Positions 24,601 through 33,805 of a DNA stretch of 64,000 bases are shown here, piece after piece. The stretch spans positions 112,689,157 to 112,753,156 of the forward strand of contig NC_079492.1 in assembly GCF_020520425.1 (NCBI RefSeq), given 5' to 3'. Below the pieces are notes generated by a model. It was not told where the DNA came from and ran no database searches. It saw only the letters and a program-made list of their open reading frames with translations. A program made the position numbers and the translations under genes. The DNA is from Spinacia oleracea. Its lineage: Eukaryota > Streptophyta > Magnoliopsida > Caryophyllales > Amaranthaceae. Position 1 is the stretch's first letter, and every line of letters starts with the position of its first letter.

Positions 24601-24890
24601 TGTCAGACTTCGTTCCGGGTCGGGTTGTGGCGGTTGCTGCGCAGCGGAAGCAGGCTAAGTATGCGGCACGTTGTAGGGCTTTGGGTTACGGTTTCTTTCC
24701 TTTTTCCTTCTCTTCTTTTGGGGAGTTAGAGAAAGGGGCTGTTTCGTTGCTGAAGCGGGTCCAGACGTACTCCAGGGCTCAAGACATAGGGGCACGGGCA
24801 GCTGCCCACATTTTCAGCAGGATCGGGTTCGCCATAGCTAGAGGAGTGGGGGCCCAGATTGTATCTCGGCTCCCCACCAACTTCTTGTAG
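21699..24890 (+). CDS. Reverse transcriptase with N-terminal fingers and putative restriction-like endonuclease, 1063 aa
   Basis: Copies element RNA into a nicked target. The start is the first ATG in frame (MAASVEKFHC); the frame is open upstream but without an ATG. Residues 10-39 form a C2H2-like finger (C10, C18, H34, H39), and a second Cys/His cluster (CGDCYKTHTHRTRC) follows at about 75-90. RT spans about 340-640, with FPRGTSCGRDGLRAQHL, GGIRPIAVG, LLVDFQNAFN, GVQQGDPLGPLLF (about 520) and YLDD (about 556). At about 874 comes CSAC...GDHAVSC, a CCHC-like knuckle, then KHRHNVVRDTL and RPADIL (about 938)...DVCVDLT. This resembles the knuckle plus PD-(D/E)XK core of R2/R4 endonucleases. The C-terminal call is by motif order, not by search. 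The ORF is intact. Confidence 0.85.
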   Translation: MAASVEKFHCPFVGLSGCQDGGGRGLVRSSLLTHLRDRHCCFGVRDATRHSLTTNLQVFTSAEVTFRRMGIWLCGDCYKTHTHRTRCRHGSGSSTVFVDPPDSGDGIPRFILYGIQKPLAPTSELPSSDAPREHHFSFDVALLDSLLSKRLRSVKSIPPKCRLGFSRVLKGALDKVICRSDDIACWVQLLVLPLCVLTTFSPRSNRECSSGVRRRRQEESITAAIRSWGVPGGSEQLVMDTLASVSPPLLDVDDDHDLAERNIKQCKRKISDGHYTAAVRVLSSSGLAPYNDATLADLQAKHPSVPEPTFPDIPVDHHLTASSAVVLGQIRGFPRGTSCGRDGLRAQHLLDCLGGAAVAVSDELVDSITQVVNLFLAGKCPAELGGYIASAPLTPLVKPGGGIRPIAVGTIWRRLVSKVGAAMIGPRLGNYFGGLQFGVGVPAGGEAILHAVNRLVEARGADVGLSMLLVDFQNAFNLVDRSALLREVRLHCPALSRWVEFCYSSPARLYYGEHTLWSCQGVQQGDPLGPLLFSLVLHPLVCRIRDSFDLSLQAWYLDDGTIVGDSLVVGKVLELILEEGPHLGLHVNVEKTEVFWPSEDPRSRLEGVFPTGIARPALGVKLLGGPVSTDSSFCKELVSRRVSKTVVLMDAVAKLNDPQCELLLLRACTGVSKLYFAMRTCPPHLFEAAQVSFDVALRASLERIVTASGPGFGDWQWRLATLPYSYGGLGVYSAGDVRHYAFLASRLQCSGLQDSLLRLSGVDGPGSAFDDALGLFNRTVESDLMSSPSEIAAPTLMKKLADIYFTKVTADAVSAYSLSSRHVALWKSQQGDHSSAWLRAVPISGLGQTMNGKTYRSVLCYRLGIPLFSDSTPCSACSRVFDGDIYGDHAVSCAGIVGIKHRHNVVRDTLLDICYRSGISARKEVDVGLTSESDGTLRPADILLYSWDGGVDVCVDLTGSSPMTQSGLSDFVPGRVVAVAAQRKQAKYAARCRALGYGFFPFSFSSFGELEKGAVSLLKRVQTYSRAQDIGARAAAHIFSRIGFAIARGVGAQIVSRLPTNFL

Positions 24891-24941
24891 TTTACTTGAT
24901 CTTTGTAGCTTGTTAAGCTTGTAACGTTTTGGTGGTTTCCC

Positions 24942-24971
<30 letters not shown>
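24942..24971. repeat. (TAA)n tail of the full-length non-LTR copy
   Basis: About 10 units directly after the 3' UTR, then unique sequence 'actttgcaag'. It may be an element tail, a residual target tract, or both. Confidence 0.9.
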
Positions 24972-24974
<3 letters not shown>

Positions 24975-25229
24975 TGCAAGATTTTCGGTTGATTTTTTAT
25001 TTAGTCACCCTATCCTTTAAAAAAAGATAAAACATCTATACAGCTAACAAAGTACGAAGTACTAAAACAATTAACAGTCAACGACCTATTGTCTAACGAG
25101 CTATTATACCATATCAGACGCACCTATATGGCTATAGCCTATACCGCTATACTCCATAATTATAAACCAAAACTATACACCACTAGAAAACAAAATGACA
25201 GTTAAGAGATCCAAATGATGAATCCTAAT
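24972..25229. other. Spacer
   Basis: No gene recognised. Confidence 0.4.
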
Positions 25230-25580
25230 CGGTAGGATGTTAACGAGCCGAGCCGAGTATTTGGCTGTTCGAGCTAGGTTTTATAAGAAATTTCTGAGTT
25301 CTATCTGAAGCTCGAACAACGAAAAATTAAATGAGCCAAGCTCGAACAGGAAAAATGAAAGCTCGGTTTAGCTCGGCTCGAGCTCGAACTCGGGAATTTC
25401 TTATTAAACCTAGCTCGACTCGGGAATTTCTTATAAAACCTAGCTCGGCTCGACTCGTCTGCTAATAGCTCGGTTCGACTCGAGCTCGAGCTAGGCTTTG
25501 AAATTTGTTGTTCGAGCTTTGCCCGTTAAGCATCCGACTGTCTCGAGCTCGGTTCGAGTTTGCTCGTTTAGCTCATACTT
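25230..25580. repeat. GAGCTCG-rich block with internal inverted repeat
   Basis: Dense GCTCG/CGAGC words. 'gagctaggttttataagaaa' near 25270 recurs inverted near 25420 ('tttcttataaaacctagctc'), and a second, similar inverted copy lies at about 25395-25415. No ORF. It resembles a fold-back or MITE-like noncoding repeat, but its ends are unclear. Confidence 0.5.
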
Positions 25581-25846
25581 TGAAAAATGATAAAATTGAG
25601 ATAAATCATATAATCAAGGAGAAACATAACAAAATATATGAATATGAAAGAATATTCAATGTGATCTTATACTGCATGATTGATTCACTTCCATTTTATA
25701 TATTATACTGTTCGAGCTTGACTCGTTTAATTATTGAGCCTAGAATTTTTGTTCATATTCGCTCATTACTTAATAGTATACAAGCTTTGATCGAGCTTAA
25801 TGAAAGTTATTCAAGAACATATTGGCTAATTTGCATCCCTATATAG

Positions 25847-26714
25847 TATACTACCCCTAAATAATTTACTAAAATAAAATCTCGAAAGAAACAACAAAAT
25901 AAATAAATAAATAAAATCTCTGCAACGGTCTGGGCTTGAGTCTCCGTCCCTCTTTTACGACCAACACACAAAAACATCAACAACAAAACGAAAACACACT
26001 CCCTCTTTGTCTTCCTTTCTCTTTCCTCCTTCACCTCTCTCTCTCTTCTGAAAAAAACCTTTCCTCTTTCACTTTCTCTCTCTTCTCTCCTTCCTCTTCT
26101 TCTCAATTTCCCCTGCCCCTTTTCGTCTTTTTCTCCCCTAAACACTAATCAGAGGGCCATTATTCCTCCACGTCGGCATCGTCTTCTTCCTCCTCCCCCG
26201 ATGTATATATAACCGCTTCTCCCTTACTTTCTCTCTCCTCCCCTATTATTTTTCACTCTTCCTCTCTCTAGTTTTCTAGGGTTTTCTGGGTTTCGCTGGT
26301 GTTACGCTGTGCGCAAGTTTTTCTCGATTTTCACACTTCCATGGCTGCTCACTCTATCTCCTCGTTGATTCGGTGCTCCCGCCAATCGCGAAATTAGGTA
26401 TTTCTCTGATCCAATTGGTTTGAATTTCTTTCGTTATTGCTTGGTTTTGTTGTTGAGGCATTGTTGATTTTTTTTGTATGTTTGAGGTTTTTGTTTTTCC
26501 CGCTAGTTTGCTGTTTTGGTGTAAAGTTTTTGAAAAATTTATTGTCATTATTTGTTGTTTCTAGGGTTTTGATTGGAGTTCCGATTTGATCAATTGAGGT
26601 CATCTAGTTTTGTTTTTGAGTTCTCCGCTGGGGGGATAAGAAGAATTCAAGTGTTTCTGAGCTGAGTTTGGGGAGGAGGTTAGTGTGTGTTTTGCTTTGT
26701 TATTGTTATGTTTA
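25847..26714 (+). promoter_or_regulatory. Promoter and leader of the NFRKB-like gene, probably with a leader intron
   Basis: CT-rich runs (25990-26115) and 'gatgtatatataaccgc' near 26200, a likely TATA box, precede 'ctctagttttctagggttt', a typical plant leader. 'aattaggtatttctctg' at 26392 looks like a splice donor, with candidate acceptors near 26565-26680. The exact exon edges need transcript data. Confidence 0.45.
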
Positions 26715-29700
26715 ATGGCTATTGAAAAGAACAACGTTAAGGCGGTGTCACGGCTTGATTCAGAGTTTTCTGTGGGGAGTAGGAGTAGGGAGAGTATGTC
26801 GAGTGACAATGATGAATTTCGTAGGAGGAATTCTGTGGATTCTGAGGATGATGATGAATTCGATGATGCTGATTCTGGGGCAGGATCGGATGATTTTGAT
26901 TTGTTAGAGTTAGGGGAAACGGGGTCTGAGTTTTGCCAAGTTGGAGATCAGACTTGTTGCATCCCATTTGAGCTTTATGATCTTCCTGATTTACACGGAA
27001 TTTTATCGTTGGATGTTTGGAATGATTGCTTGACGGAGGAAGAGAGGTTCAGTCTCACAAAGTACCTGCCTGACATGGATCAAGAGATGTTCATGCTGAC
27101 CTTGAAGGATCTGTTTGAAGGTGGAAATTTCCATTTTGGTAGTCCTATAACTGATCTTTATCAGATGTTGAAAGGAGGAGTGTGTGAGCCGAGAGTTGCT
27201 CTTTATCGCCAGGGGCTGAATTTCTTTCAGACACATCAGCACTTACATTTAGTGCGGAAGCATCAGGATTCAATGGTCAGTAATTTTTTGCAGATGAAGG
27301 AAGCTTGGCAGAATTGCAAGGGGTATAGCATTGAGGAGAAACTGCGTGTTTGGAATATAGTAAGAAGTCAAAAGAGTTTGATGGGGGAAAGGATTGAGGA
27401 CATGGGGTCTGATTCTTCTGAAAGGGAGTCGGGTGAGGCTTTGCTGAGTATGAGGTCGAAGGGACGGAGTACTGGGAAGAAAGCAGGACATGATCCTCTA
27501 TACGCTACCAGTCCTGCTTTTGATATCTTCTCTGGGGGAAGGGTAGCATCTGGCGATGTTACCAAATATGGGCAGCAGAATCCAAAAGGATTGCTGAAGA
27601 TAGGTGGAATTAAAAACCCTTTACCCAATGTAGCATCACGTAGCCATTCTCGTCTCTATGGTCATCAGGGCATGAACACTGGTCCCCATGGCTCAGACAT
27701 GGGTTTCTCACGAATGGGCAAGGCAGCTGTGCGTGATGGTATGCCAGTTAGCGGTGATGATGAGCACGAGATGTATGACATAGCTAACCAGAGACATTTG
27801 AATGTTATGGATGGAAGTATGATGGTTCGAGGCAGGTCTGTCAAATCAACAAAGAAACGCGAAGCTTTTGGAGATGACGAATGTGCTGGTGAGAGTTATT
27901 CAGGTCGGCATCAATCATCAAAGACTCATTTTCCTGTTCATTGTAGGGATTTGAACATTAATCAGCTGTCTGATATCAGAGTCTTGACTGCCAAGCCGTC
28001 AAATGTGAGAGGTCTGTATGATCCTATGTATGACAATCAAATGAGACCTGCCAAAGGCCGTTCTTCTCAGCTTGCTTTGAAAGGGAATCTGGCAGGCTAT
28101 GCAGATGTTGCGGAACCTTTTTGGAGGAAGAAACCACAAGGAGAGGCCTTCTTAACTGATCCCTCATTTGATTATGAAGATATTGATATTGAGACCAGGA
28201 AGCTGAAGCTGGGCCATGAATTTCCTGAGTATAGACTTAATGCTATGCAAGCTGCCCAACAGATTGAGGATAGAATTTTTCATCCAGAGAACAGAGCAAG
28301 GCTTTTTCCCGAGAATATTAGAGGGGCTTCATTGCGAAATGGAGGGTCCTATATGTATCCCATAAATGGTGGAAGAATGTTGCGTGGAGGTGAAGAAACA
28401 GAGTCAGACTCATCCGATAAACATGAGGAAGAAGAGGACAATGGTGCTCTAATCATGTCCAAACGAGCCAAACATGGCCGTTTGGAAAATTCTCGATCTT
28501 CCATGTCCAGGTCAAGTAATAAGGGTGTTAGAGGAAGTGTTCTGGCTCGTGAAGGGATGGTACCCGACTCTAGTACAATGGCTAATTTTGAAAGGCAATT
28601 TCCAAGGCCAGAGATGGAATCTTATTCCATGAAAATGAGGCGGAAGGCAAAGGCGAATAATCTGGATACTTTACAAAATTTTACCACAAGAGTATCAGAG
28701 GAATGTTATTATGGTGGTTCTGGAAACCCATATATTGAAAGTGATAGGAAGTCGACTTACAAACTTGGAAGGAATGGCCATGTCCTAGCTGAGGTTGCTG
28801 GAAGTTCTCCCATGTCTATGAACAGGGTCTCACCAATGGACAGAAGGCAGAAAGGAAATGTTGACTATGAATACTCCATGCAGTCCAAAAACTTGAGAGA
28901 CTGCAATATGGAAGAAGATGGGAGGTTATTTGAAGGATACTCAATGGGCAGAAGTTCCAGGGGAATGGATACTACCACAATAGTCGGTTGCACTTCATCT
29001 GCTAAGAAGAAGAAAAAGAGAAAGGATATGTCTACAGAAAATGATGGGCGAGATGGTTTTGATTACTTGCCTTCTCATCAGCAGCTTTCTGAATCTATTT
29101 CCTTGAAGAGTTGGGCAAAAAACAGACTGGAGGCAGAGTGTGGATCCCCAGGTGCCAGCACATCAGAGATTCCTATTCTAGAGGTTGGAATGGCTGAACC
29201 AGAGCTGGAAATTAAACCTCAAAAGAAGCCGTTCATTCCAATAACACCTACTATACATACTGGTTTCTCGTTTTCCATCATTGACCTTCTTTCTGCTGTA
29301 CGCATTGCGTTGATCACTTCCAGTTCCGATGATGCTTTGGAGGCTCAGAAGCAAAATGAGAACACTGGAGCCAAACCTGAGGACGCTATCGTGAAGCGTG
29401 AATGTGGAAATGGTTCCCTGGAGCGGCTGGATATGAATATTCAGTGTTCAGAAAACTCAAATGTCCCTTCTTTAACAGTTCAGGAAATTGTGAATCGTGT
29501 GAGATCTAATCCTGGCGATCCATGCATTCTTGAGACACAGGAGCCACTCCAAGATTTAGTTAGAGGAGTTTTGAAGATTTTCTCATCTAAAACAGCACCC
29601 CTTGGAGCCAAGGGCTGGAAGCCTCTGATATGTTATGAGAAGTCTACCAAATGCTGGTCTTGGACTGGCCCAGTTTCAGAAAATCCTACAGACCATGAAA

Positions 29701-30680
29701 CCCCTGAGGAGGTCACCTCCCCTGAGGTTTGGAAAATTTCTCGTAAGATGCTGGTGAAGTTGGTTGATGCATATGCCAATTGGCTTAAAAGTGGTCAAGA
29801 GACTTTGCAGCAAATCGGAAGCCTGCCTCCACCACCATTGGAATTAATGCAGCAAAACTTTGATGAAAAAGAAAGGTTCAGGGACTTGAGAGCTCAGAAG
29901 AGTCTAACCACCATCACTCGAAGCTCTGATGAAGTCAGGGATTATTTCCGTAAGGAAGAGCAACTGAGGTATTCAGTTCCTGACAGAGCATTTTCTTATA
30001 CAGCTGCTGATGGTAAGAAATCTATAGTTGCTCCGCTGAGAAGATGTGGTGGTAAACCGACTTCAAAAGCTCGAGATCATTTCATGTTGAAACGAGATCG
30101 ACCTCCTCATGTTACCATCCTTTGTCTTGTCAGAGATGCAGCTGCCAGGTTACCAGGGAGCATTGGTACTAGAGCTGATGTTTGCACTTTAATAAGAGAC
30201 TCTCAGTATATTGTGGAGGATGTCACTGATTCTCAGGTTAATCAGGTTGTTAGCGGGGCCCTGGATCGTTTGCATTATGAGCGTGATCCATGTGTACAGT
30301 TTGATGGGGAGAGGAAATTGTGGGTTTACTTGCATAGAGAACGGGAAGAAGAGGATTTTGAAGATGATGGTACCTCCTCTACAAAGAAATGGAAGAGGCA
30401 GAAGAAAGATGTTTCCGAGCAGGATGACCAAGTTACGGTTGCTAGTCAGGGAAACATAGAAACCAATGGTTTTGATTTGAGCGCTGATCTCAATGTCGTG
30501 CCGACATGCCTCAATAGTGAAAAAACATCAGAGGTTTTGTTTGATGATACAAGACATAGAACAGAAGACGAATCGAAAGCTATTCACGTGCCTGAAGAAG
30601 CCACTTTCCAGCAAAAACTTGAAAGTAGATCACAGTGCCAAGATAACTCCACAAATGAGAAAATTATTGACGAAACGTAA
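26715..30680 (+). CDS. NFRKB-like protein (predicted INO80 chromatin-remodelling subunit), 1321 aa
   Basis: Nuclear factor related to kappa-B-binding protein; in animals it is an INO80 subunit that recruits a deubiquitinase. Single coding exon. I start at ATG 26715 (MAIEKNNVK); the frame is open upstream without a better ATG. Residues about 85-160 (ELYDLPDLHGILSLDVWNDC to QMLKGG) look like the DEUBAD-type N-terminal domain. A long Ser/Lys/Met-rich, poorly ordered middle carries a basic patch KKKKKRK. Residues about 1128-1210 (PPHVTILCLVRDAAARLPG to LWVYLHRE) match the NFRKB winged helix. Acidic runs flank both domains. The length agrees with plant homologues (about 1300 aa, from memory). No defects seen. 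Confidence 0.88.
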   Translation: MAIEKNNVKAVSRLDSEFSVGSRSRESMSSDNDEFRRRNSVDSEDDDEFDDADSGAGSDDFDLLELGETGSEFCQVGDQTCCIPFELYDLPDLHGILSLDVWNDCLTEEERFSLTKYLPDMDQEMFMLTLKDLFEGGNFHFGSPITDLYQMLKGGVCEPRVALYRQGLNFFQTHQHLHLVRKHQDSMVSNFLQMKEAWQNCKGYSIEEKLRVWNIVRSQKSLMGERIEDMGSDSSERESGEALLSMRSKGRSTGKKAGHDPLYATSPAFDIFSGGRVASGDVTKYGQQNPKGLLKIGGIKNPLPNVASRSHSRLYGHQGMNTGPHGSDMGFSRMGKAAVRDGMPVSGDDEHEMYDIANQRHLNVMDGSMMVRGRSVKSTKKREAFGDDECAGESYSGRHQSSKTHFPVHCRDLNINQLSDIRVLTAKPSNVRGLYDPMYDNQMRPAKGRSSQLALKGNLAGYADVAEPFWRKKPQGEAFLTDPSFDYEDIDIETRKLKLGHEFPEYRLNAMQAAQQIEDRIFHPENRARLFPENIRGASLRNGGSYMYPINGGRMLRGGEETESDSSDKHEEEEDNGALIMSKRAKHGRLENSRSSMSRSSNKGVRGSVLAREGMVPDSSTMANFERQFPRPEMESYSMKMRRKAKANNLDTLQNFTTRVSEECYYGGSGNPYIESDRKSTYKLGRNGHVLAEVAGSSPMSMNRVSPMDRRQKGNVDYEYSMQSKNLRDCNMEEDGRLFEGYSMGRSSRGMDTTTIVGCTSSAKKKKKRKDMSTENDGRDGFDYLPSHQQLSESISLKSWAKNRLEAECGSPGASTSEIPILEVGMAEPELEIKPQKKPFIPITPTIHTGFSFSIIDLLSAVRIALITSSSDDALEAQKQNENTGAKPEDAIVKRECGNGSLERLDMNIQCSENSNVPSLTVQEIVNRVRSNPGDPCILETQEPLQDLVRGVLKIFSSKTAPLGAKGWKPLICYEKSTKCWSWTGPVSENPTDHETPEEVTSPEVWKISRKMLVKLVDAYANWLKSGQETLQQIGSLPPPPLELMQQNFDEKERFRDLRAQKSLTTITRSSDEVRDYFRKEEQLRYSVPDRAFSYTAADGKKSIVAPLRRCGGKPTSKARDHFMLKRDRPPHVTILCLVRDAAARLPGSIGTRADVCTLIRDSQYIVEDVTDSQVNQVVSGALDRLHYERDPCVQFDGERKLWVYLHREREEEDFEDDGTSSTKKWKRQKKDVSEQDDQVTVASQGNIETNGFDLSADLNVVPTCLNSEKTSEVLFDDTRHRTEDESKAIHVPEEATFQQKLESRSQCQDNSTNEKIIDET

Positions 30681-32246
30681 GAGAGAATAAGATATGGGTT
30701 GGACTTGTAAGAGCATTCTCATAAGCAGGCTTTTCCCAGGTACTAAATAATGATTATACATTGTATTTTCTTTTTCCTTTTAGATTAGAATATGAATAAT
30801 ACATTATAACTTGTGTAAGATTTCTGAACTTATTGCTATTTTGCTTAAATGACATATGTTCATTATGCTGTGCAATCTTTCAATATTATATCTGCTTGGG
30901 CTGAAGCTCCCTTATTTGTTCCGTCTTTTTAGGCTGGTTGTTATCATGATGCAATCTTTCAATATTGTTCCTTTTTAAGTTGTTTCCGGAACCATTGTAA
31001 TTGAAAATTATTGGACAACTCATGTTTTTATTATTTATTTTTGCAGGATTAAGCCCATGTCTATTCACCTTCCTGTCAAAGTCTTCACGATGTATGATAC
31101 ATATTACGAGTACGAGGTGCTACATATAATTTTTTTGTTTTTGTGTATTACTGATATTAAAGCTAATTGAGAAGCAGAGGAAAGAAGGGATAAAGGAAGT
31201 AAATGGGTTAATTTTTTTGGTCTTGTGAATACAGATAGTACAGGTAGGCTTTTTCTAACTTCTACAGTTGGGTAAATAATGTATCTGTTTTTAAACCATT
31301 CCGTATGATCTCTTTCACTTGAAAAGCAACATGTCTCCTTGTGAAATTTGTTTGTTGATTGTGTTTAGCATAATTTCCTAGTTGAACTGCTTGCTTCATG
31401 TTAATTATTTATTTATTAGATGAAGATCATGAGCCAAAAGGAAATCACCTATATTGCCATGCCTTGTTCACATTGATTACTTGCAGACTGAAATGTCATT
31501 TTGTATTTGTAACACTGTCAGTCTGAACAGACCATATACTTGCAAACATATGCTACCTGACGTGGAATAAACCAGGAGTTTCATCTATCAACCTTGTTTC
31601 CCTCTTCTTTGAGTAATCCCATTGACGAGGGCACTTGTGTTGAGAAATCTATTTAGGTGTAGTGGGGATGAGATGGAGCTCATATATGGACGCATGCATT
31701 GCAGATGCTGTTATCTTTTATTGTGTATGTTACAGAAGTTCACCTGGTTGAAATCACAGGAAACCGACGAGTGACTTTATTACGGGTTTGCTGCGTTCCC
31801 TTGAATGCAAATGTGAATATGAATATGTTTTGGGATGTTGTATTTCTTTGTTTCAGATTGAACCAGATCTGCTTGTGTAGACTTTCAAGTCTGAGAGGCA
31901 GCTGGTGTACATATTGATGTCTCTTTCTTTCGGCTGTTGCTAAGTTTACCTGGATGGTTTAATTCTCTTAATTGCAGTTGAATACCTGTCCTATTAAGAA
32001 AAAAGAAGGCGAGTAAGAGCCAATTCGGTACTCAGTAAAGCAGGAGTAGCATTTCAGTCTGATGCTCAGGAATAGGTGGAGAGCCTTAATTAGAGAACAT
32101 GTCTAGTTATTTGTATAAATTAATTTGAATATTTTGACTTAAATTACTCCCTGTTTGTTTGAGTCAATCTCTCATGTCTGAATAAAACCCAAAGATATCA
32201 CCTGCCATTGTATTACCTCATTTTCTTTAAGACATTTCATTCATTC
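30681..32246. other. 3' UTR and downstream region of the NFRKB-like gene
   Basis: AT-rich with only spurious short ORFs. A 3' UTR intron is possible ('cccaggtactaaat' near 30736 to 'ttgcaggatt' near 31043). A nearly identical word, 'gatgcaatctttcaatatt', occurs at 30874 and 30949. No other gene supported. Confidence 0.45.
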
Positions 32247-32561
32247 ACGGCCCGTTTGGTAGCCGGTAAAAAACGGTGGGAATGGGAATAAATCCTAGTG
32301 TTATTTGGCAAGAAATTAATATCATGATATCCATGGTAATGAAATTTTGTCTCAAGCTTTGTGTTTTTCTTCATAAATTTGCATTCCCACCTAATACCAC
32401 TCCCCAAATGGTAATGGATGGTAATGGAAATTTATAAAGAAAAAGAGATAATTTTGAGTGAATTAGCATTACCATGGGAATGAGTATTGATTTTCCTTAC
32501 AAATTTACATACAAATTCATTCCCATTGACACCATTTATAGCCGGTTACCAAACGGACCGT
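32247..32561. mobile_element. MITE-like element with ~20-bp imperfect inverted ends
   Basis: The left end ACGGCCCGTTTGGTAGCCGG matches the inverted right end ACGGTCCGTTTGGTAACCGG with two differences over 20 bp. The interior is AT-rich with paired words such as 'aatgggaat' and 'attcccat'. 315 bp, noncoding. I could not identify a convincing target duplication, so the superfamily (hAT-like or other) is left open. Confidence 0.75.
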
Positions 32562-33604
32562 CAGGGGTTTAACGTTGAGTTGGGAAAAGGAACATTGTTG
32601 TGGTTCAAATGACCAATTTAGAGTGCGGAGGAGAGTCGTTGAAATGGATACGGTGTAGTTGATGGAGTAACTGGAAGTGCTGCAAATGATAATTTCCAAG
32701 GAAAGGACAACAATTCTAGGAAATCTTCCGAGAAGATGTTCCAATGATAATGCTTTTGGTGGCATACTCCACCGAAGACAAATTTGGTATTGTCATCGTT
32801 ACCACGGCTAAGTGCTAACTACTTCATCTTTTACTATTGCAATTATGTGAATTATGTGAAAGTGATTTGGAAAAACATTGTACACCTTATGAGTAGAGTC
32901 GATTACAGCCCGGTTGCAAGGACTGTGGTAAATATTTTATCCGTTCTTTTTTTAGATAACACAATTTTTTAGGCACGTATATGAATGGACGATTTCAAAC
33001 ATTAATATCTTCGGTTATGGATAACAAAAAATTATATATAATTGATATTTTTTAAAAAAATATTGAGACAAATCTAATTTATTCCTCACTTTACTATATT
33101 TTTTCTCAAGTACAAAATCACACAAGGAAGTTAAAGGAGCTTATGTGAATAGTGTCAAAATTCAATTGTGTCATCTAATAAGAAATGGAGGAAGTATAAA
33201 CTTACTCCAGTAGTTAGCGCACCATATCAGCCGGCCGACGTGCCATGGTTGGAGCCAAGAAAATTTTGTTCAAAAGGCCTCTTTTGCCAAACCTACACCC
33301 ATAATATATGGTCTCACAAATCATTAACAGTGCGCTCTAGTTATTTGATTTTTACTTATTTTATCTTAACTTATTAGAACTTATCTAAATATATTTTAAT
33401 TATACATTGAACTTGGTCAACCTTTATCTTATACGAAGTATAACCTAAGTTGGGCTACATTTCCAGCCAAAACTTGGTTACCCAAACCCGCCCCCCTTTT
33501 TTAGATAATTTTTTAGTTTTTAGTTATAAAAAACTAAAAACTGATTTACATTTTTGTTTCTTATTTTTTAGCATTGACCAAACAAAACTACGAAGTACTG
33601 TTTT
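32562..33604. other. Unassigned spacer
   Basis: No gene or recognised repeat; AT-rich. Confidence 0.4.
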
Positions 33605-33805
33605 AGAATGAAAAACATACCACAAATTTCTTGTTGGTTCAGTGGTGATTTGATGCTGAACTTAGTAGGGAGGATCCCGTGTTCGATTCCCCCCAACAAC
33701 AATTTGGAGGGGACTGGAACCTACCCATTCAGAACTCGCTCCGAAACCGGATTAACCCTAAGGATGAACCCGGGTGGTACAACAAAAAAGAATGAAAAAC
33801 ATACC
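33605..33805 (+). mobile_element. tRNA-derived SINE with perfect 17-bp target duplication
   Basis: The body (33622-33788, about 167 bp) starts with 'cttgttggttcagtggtga' and contains 'gtgttcgattcccc', which reads as box A- and box B-like tRNA promoter elements. It ends in an A-rich tail 'gtacaacaaaaaa'. It is bracketed by identical 17-bp repeats AGAATGAAAAACATACC (33605-33621 and 33789-33805), the mark of LINE-mediated insertion. Confidence 0.88.

Larger units (their letters stand above)
20882..24941 (+). mobile_element. Full-length non-LTR retrotransposon, single ORF, (TAA)n-flanked
   Basis: Comprises a leader of about 800 nt (20882-21698) rich in 'cagtttcaggc'-like words, one long ORF, and a short 3' UTR ending 'ggtggtttccca', followed by (TAA)n (24942-24970). 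There are no LTRs. A single ORF with terminal fingers, central RT and a C-terminal endonuclease-like region matches the layout of early-branching site-specific elements such as R2 and R4. Plant L1 and RTE carry an N-terminal apurinic-type endonuclease instead, and none is visible here. Confidence 0.85.
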
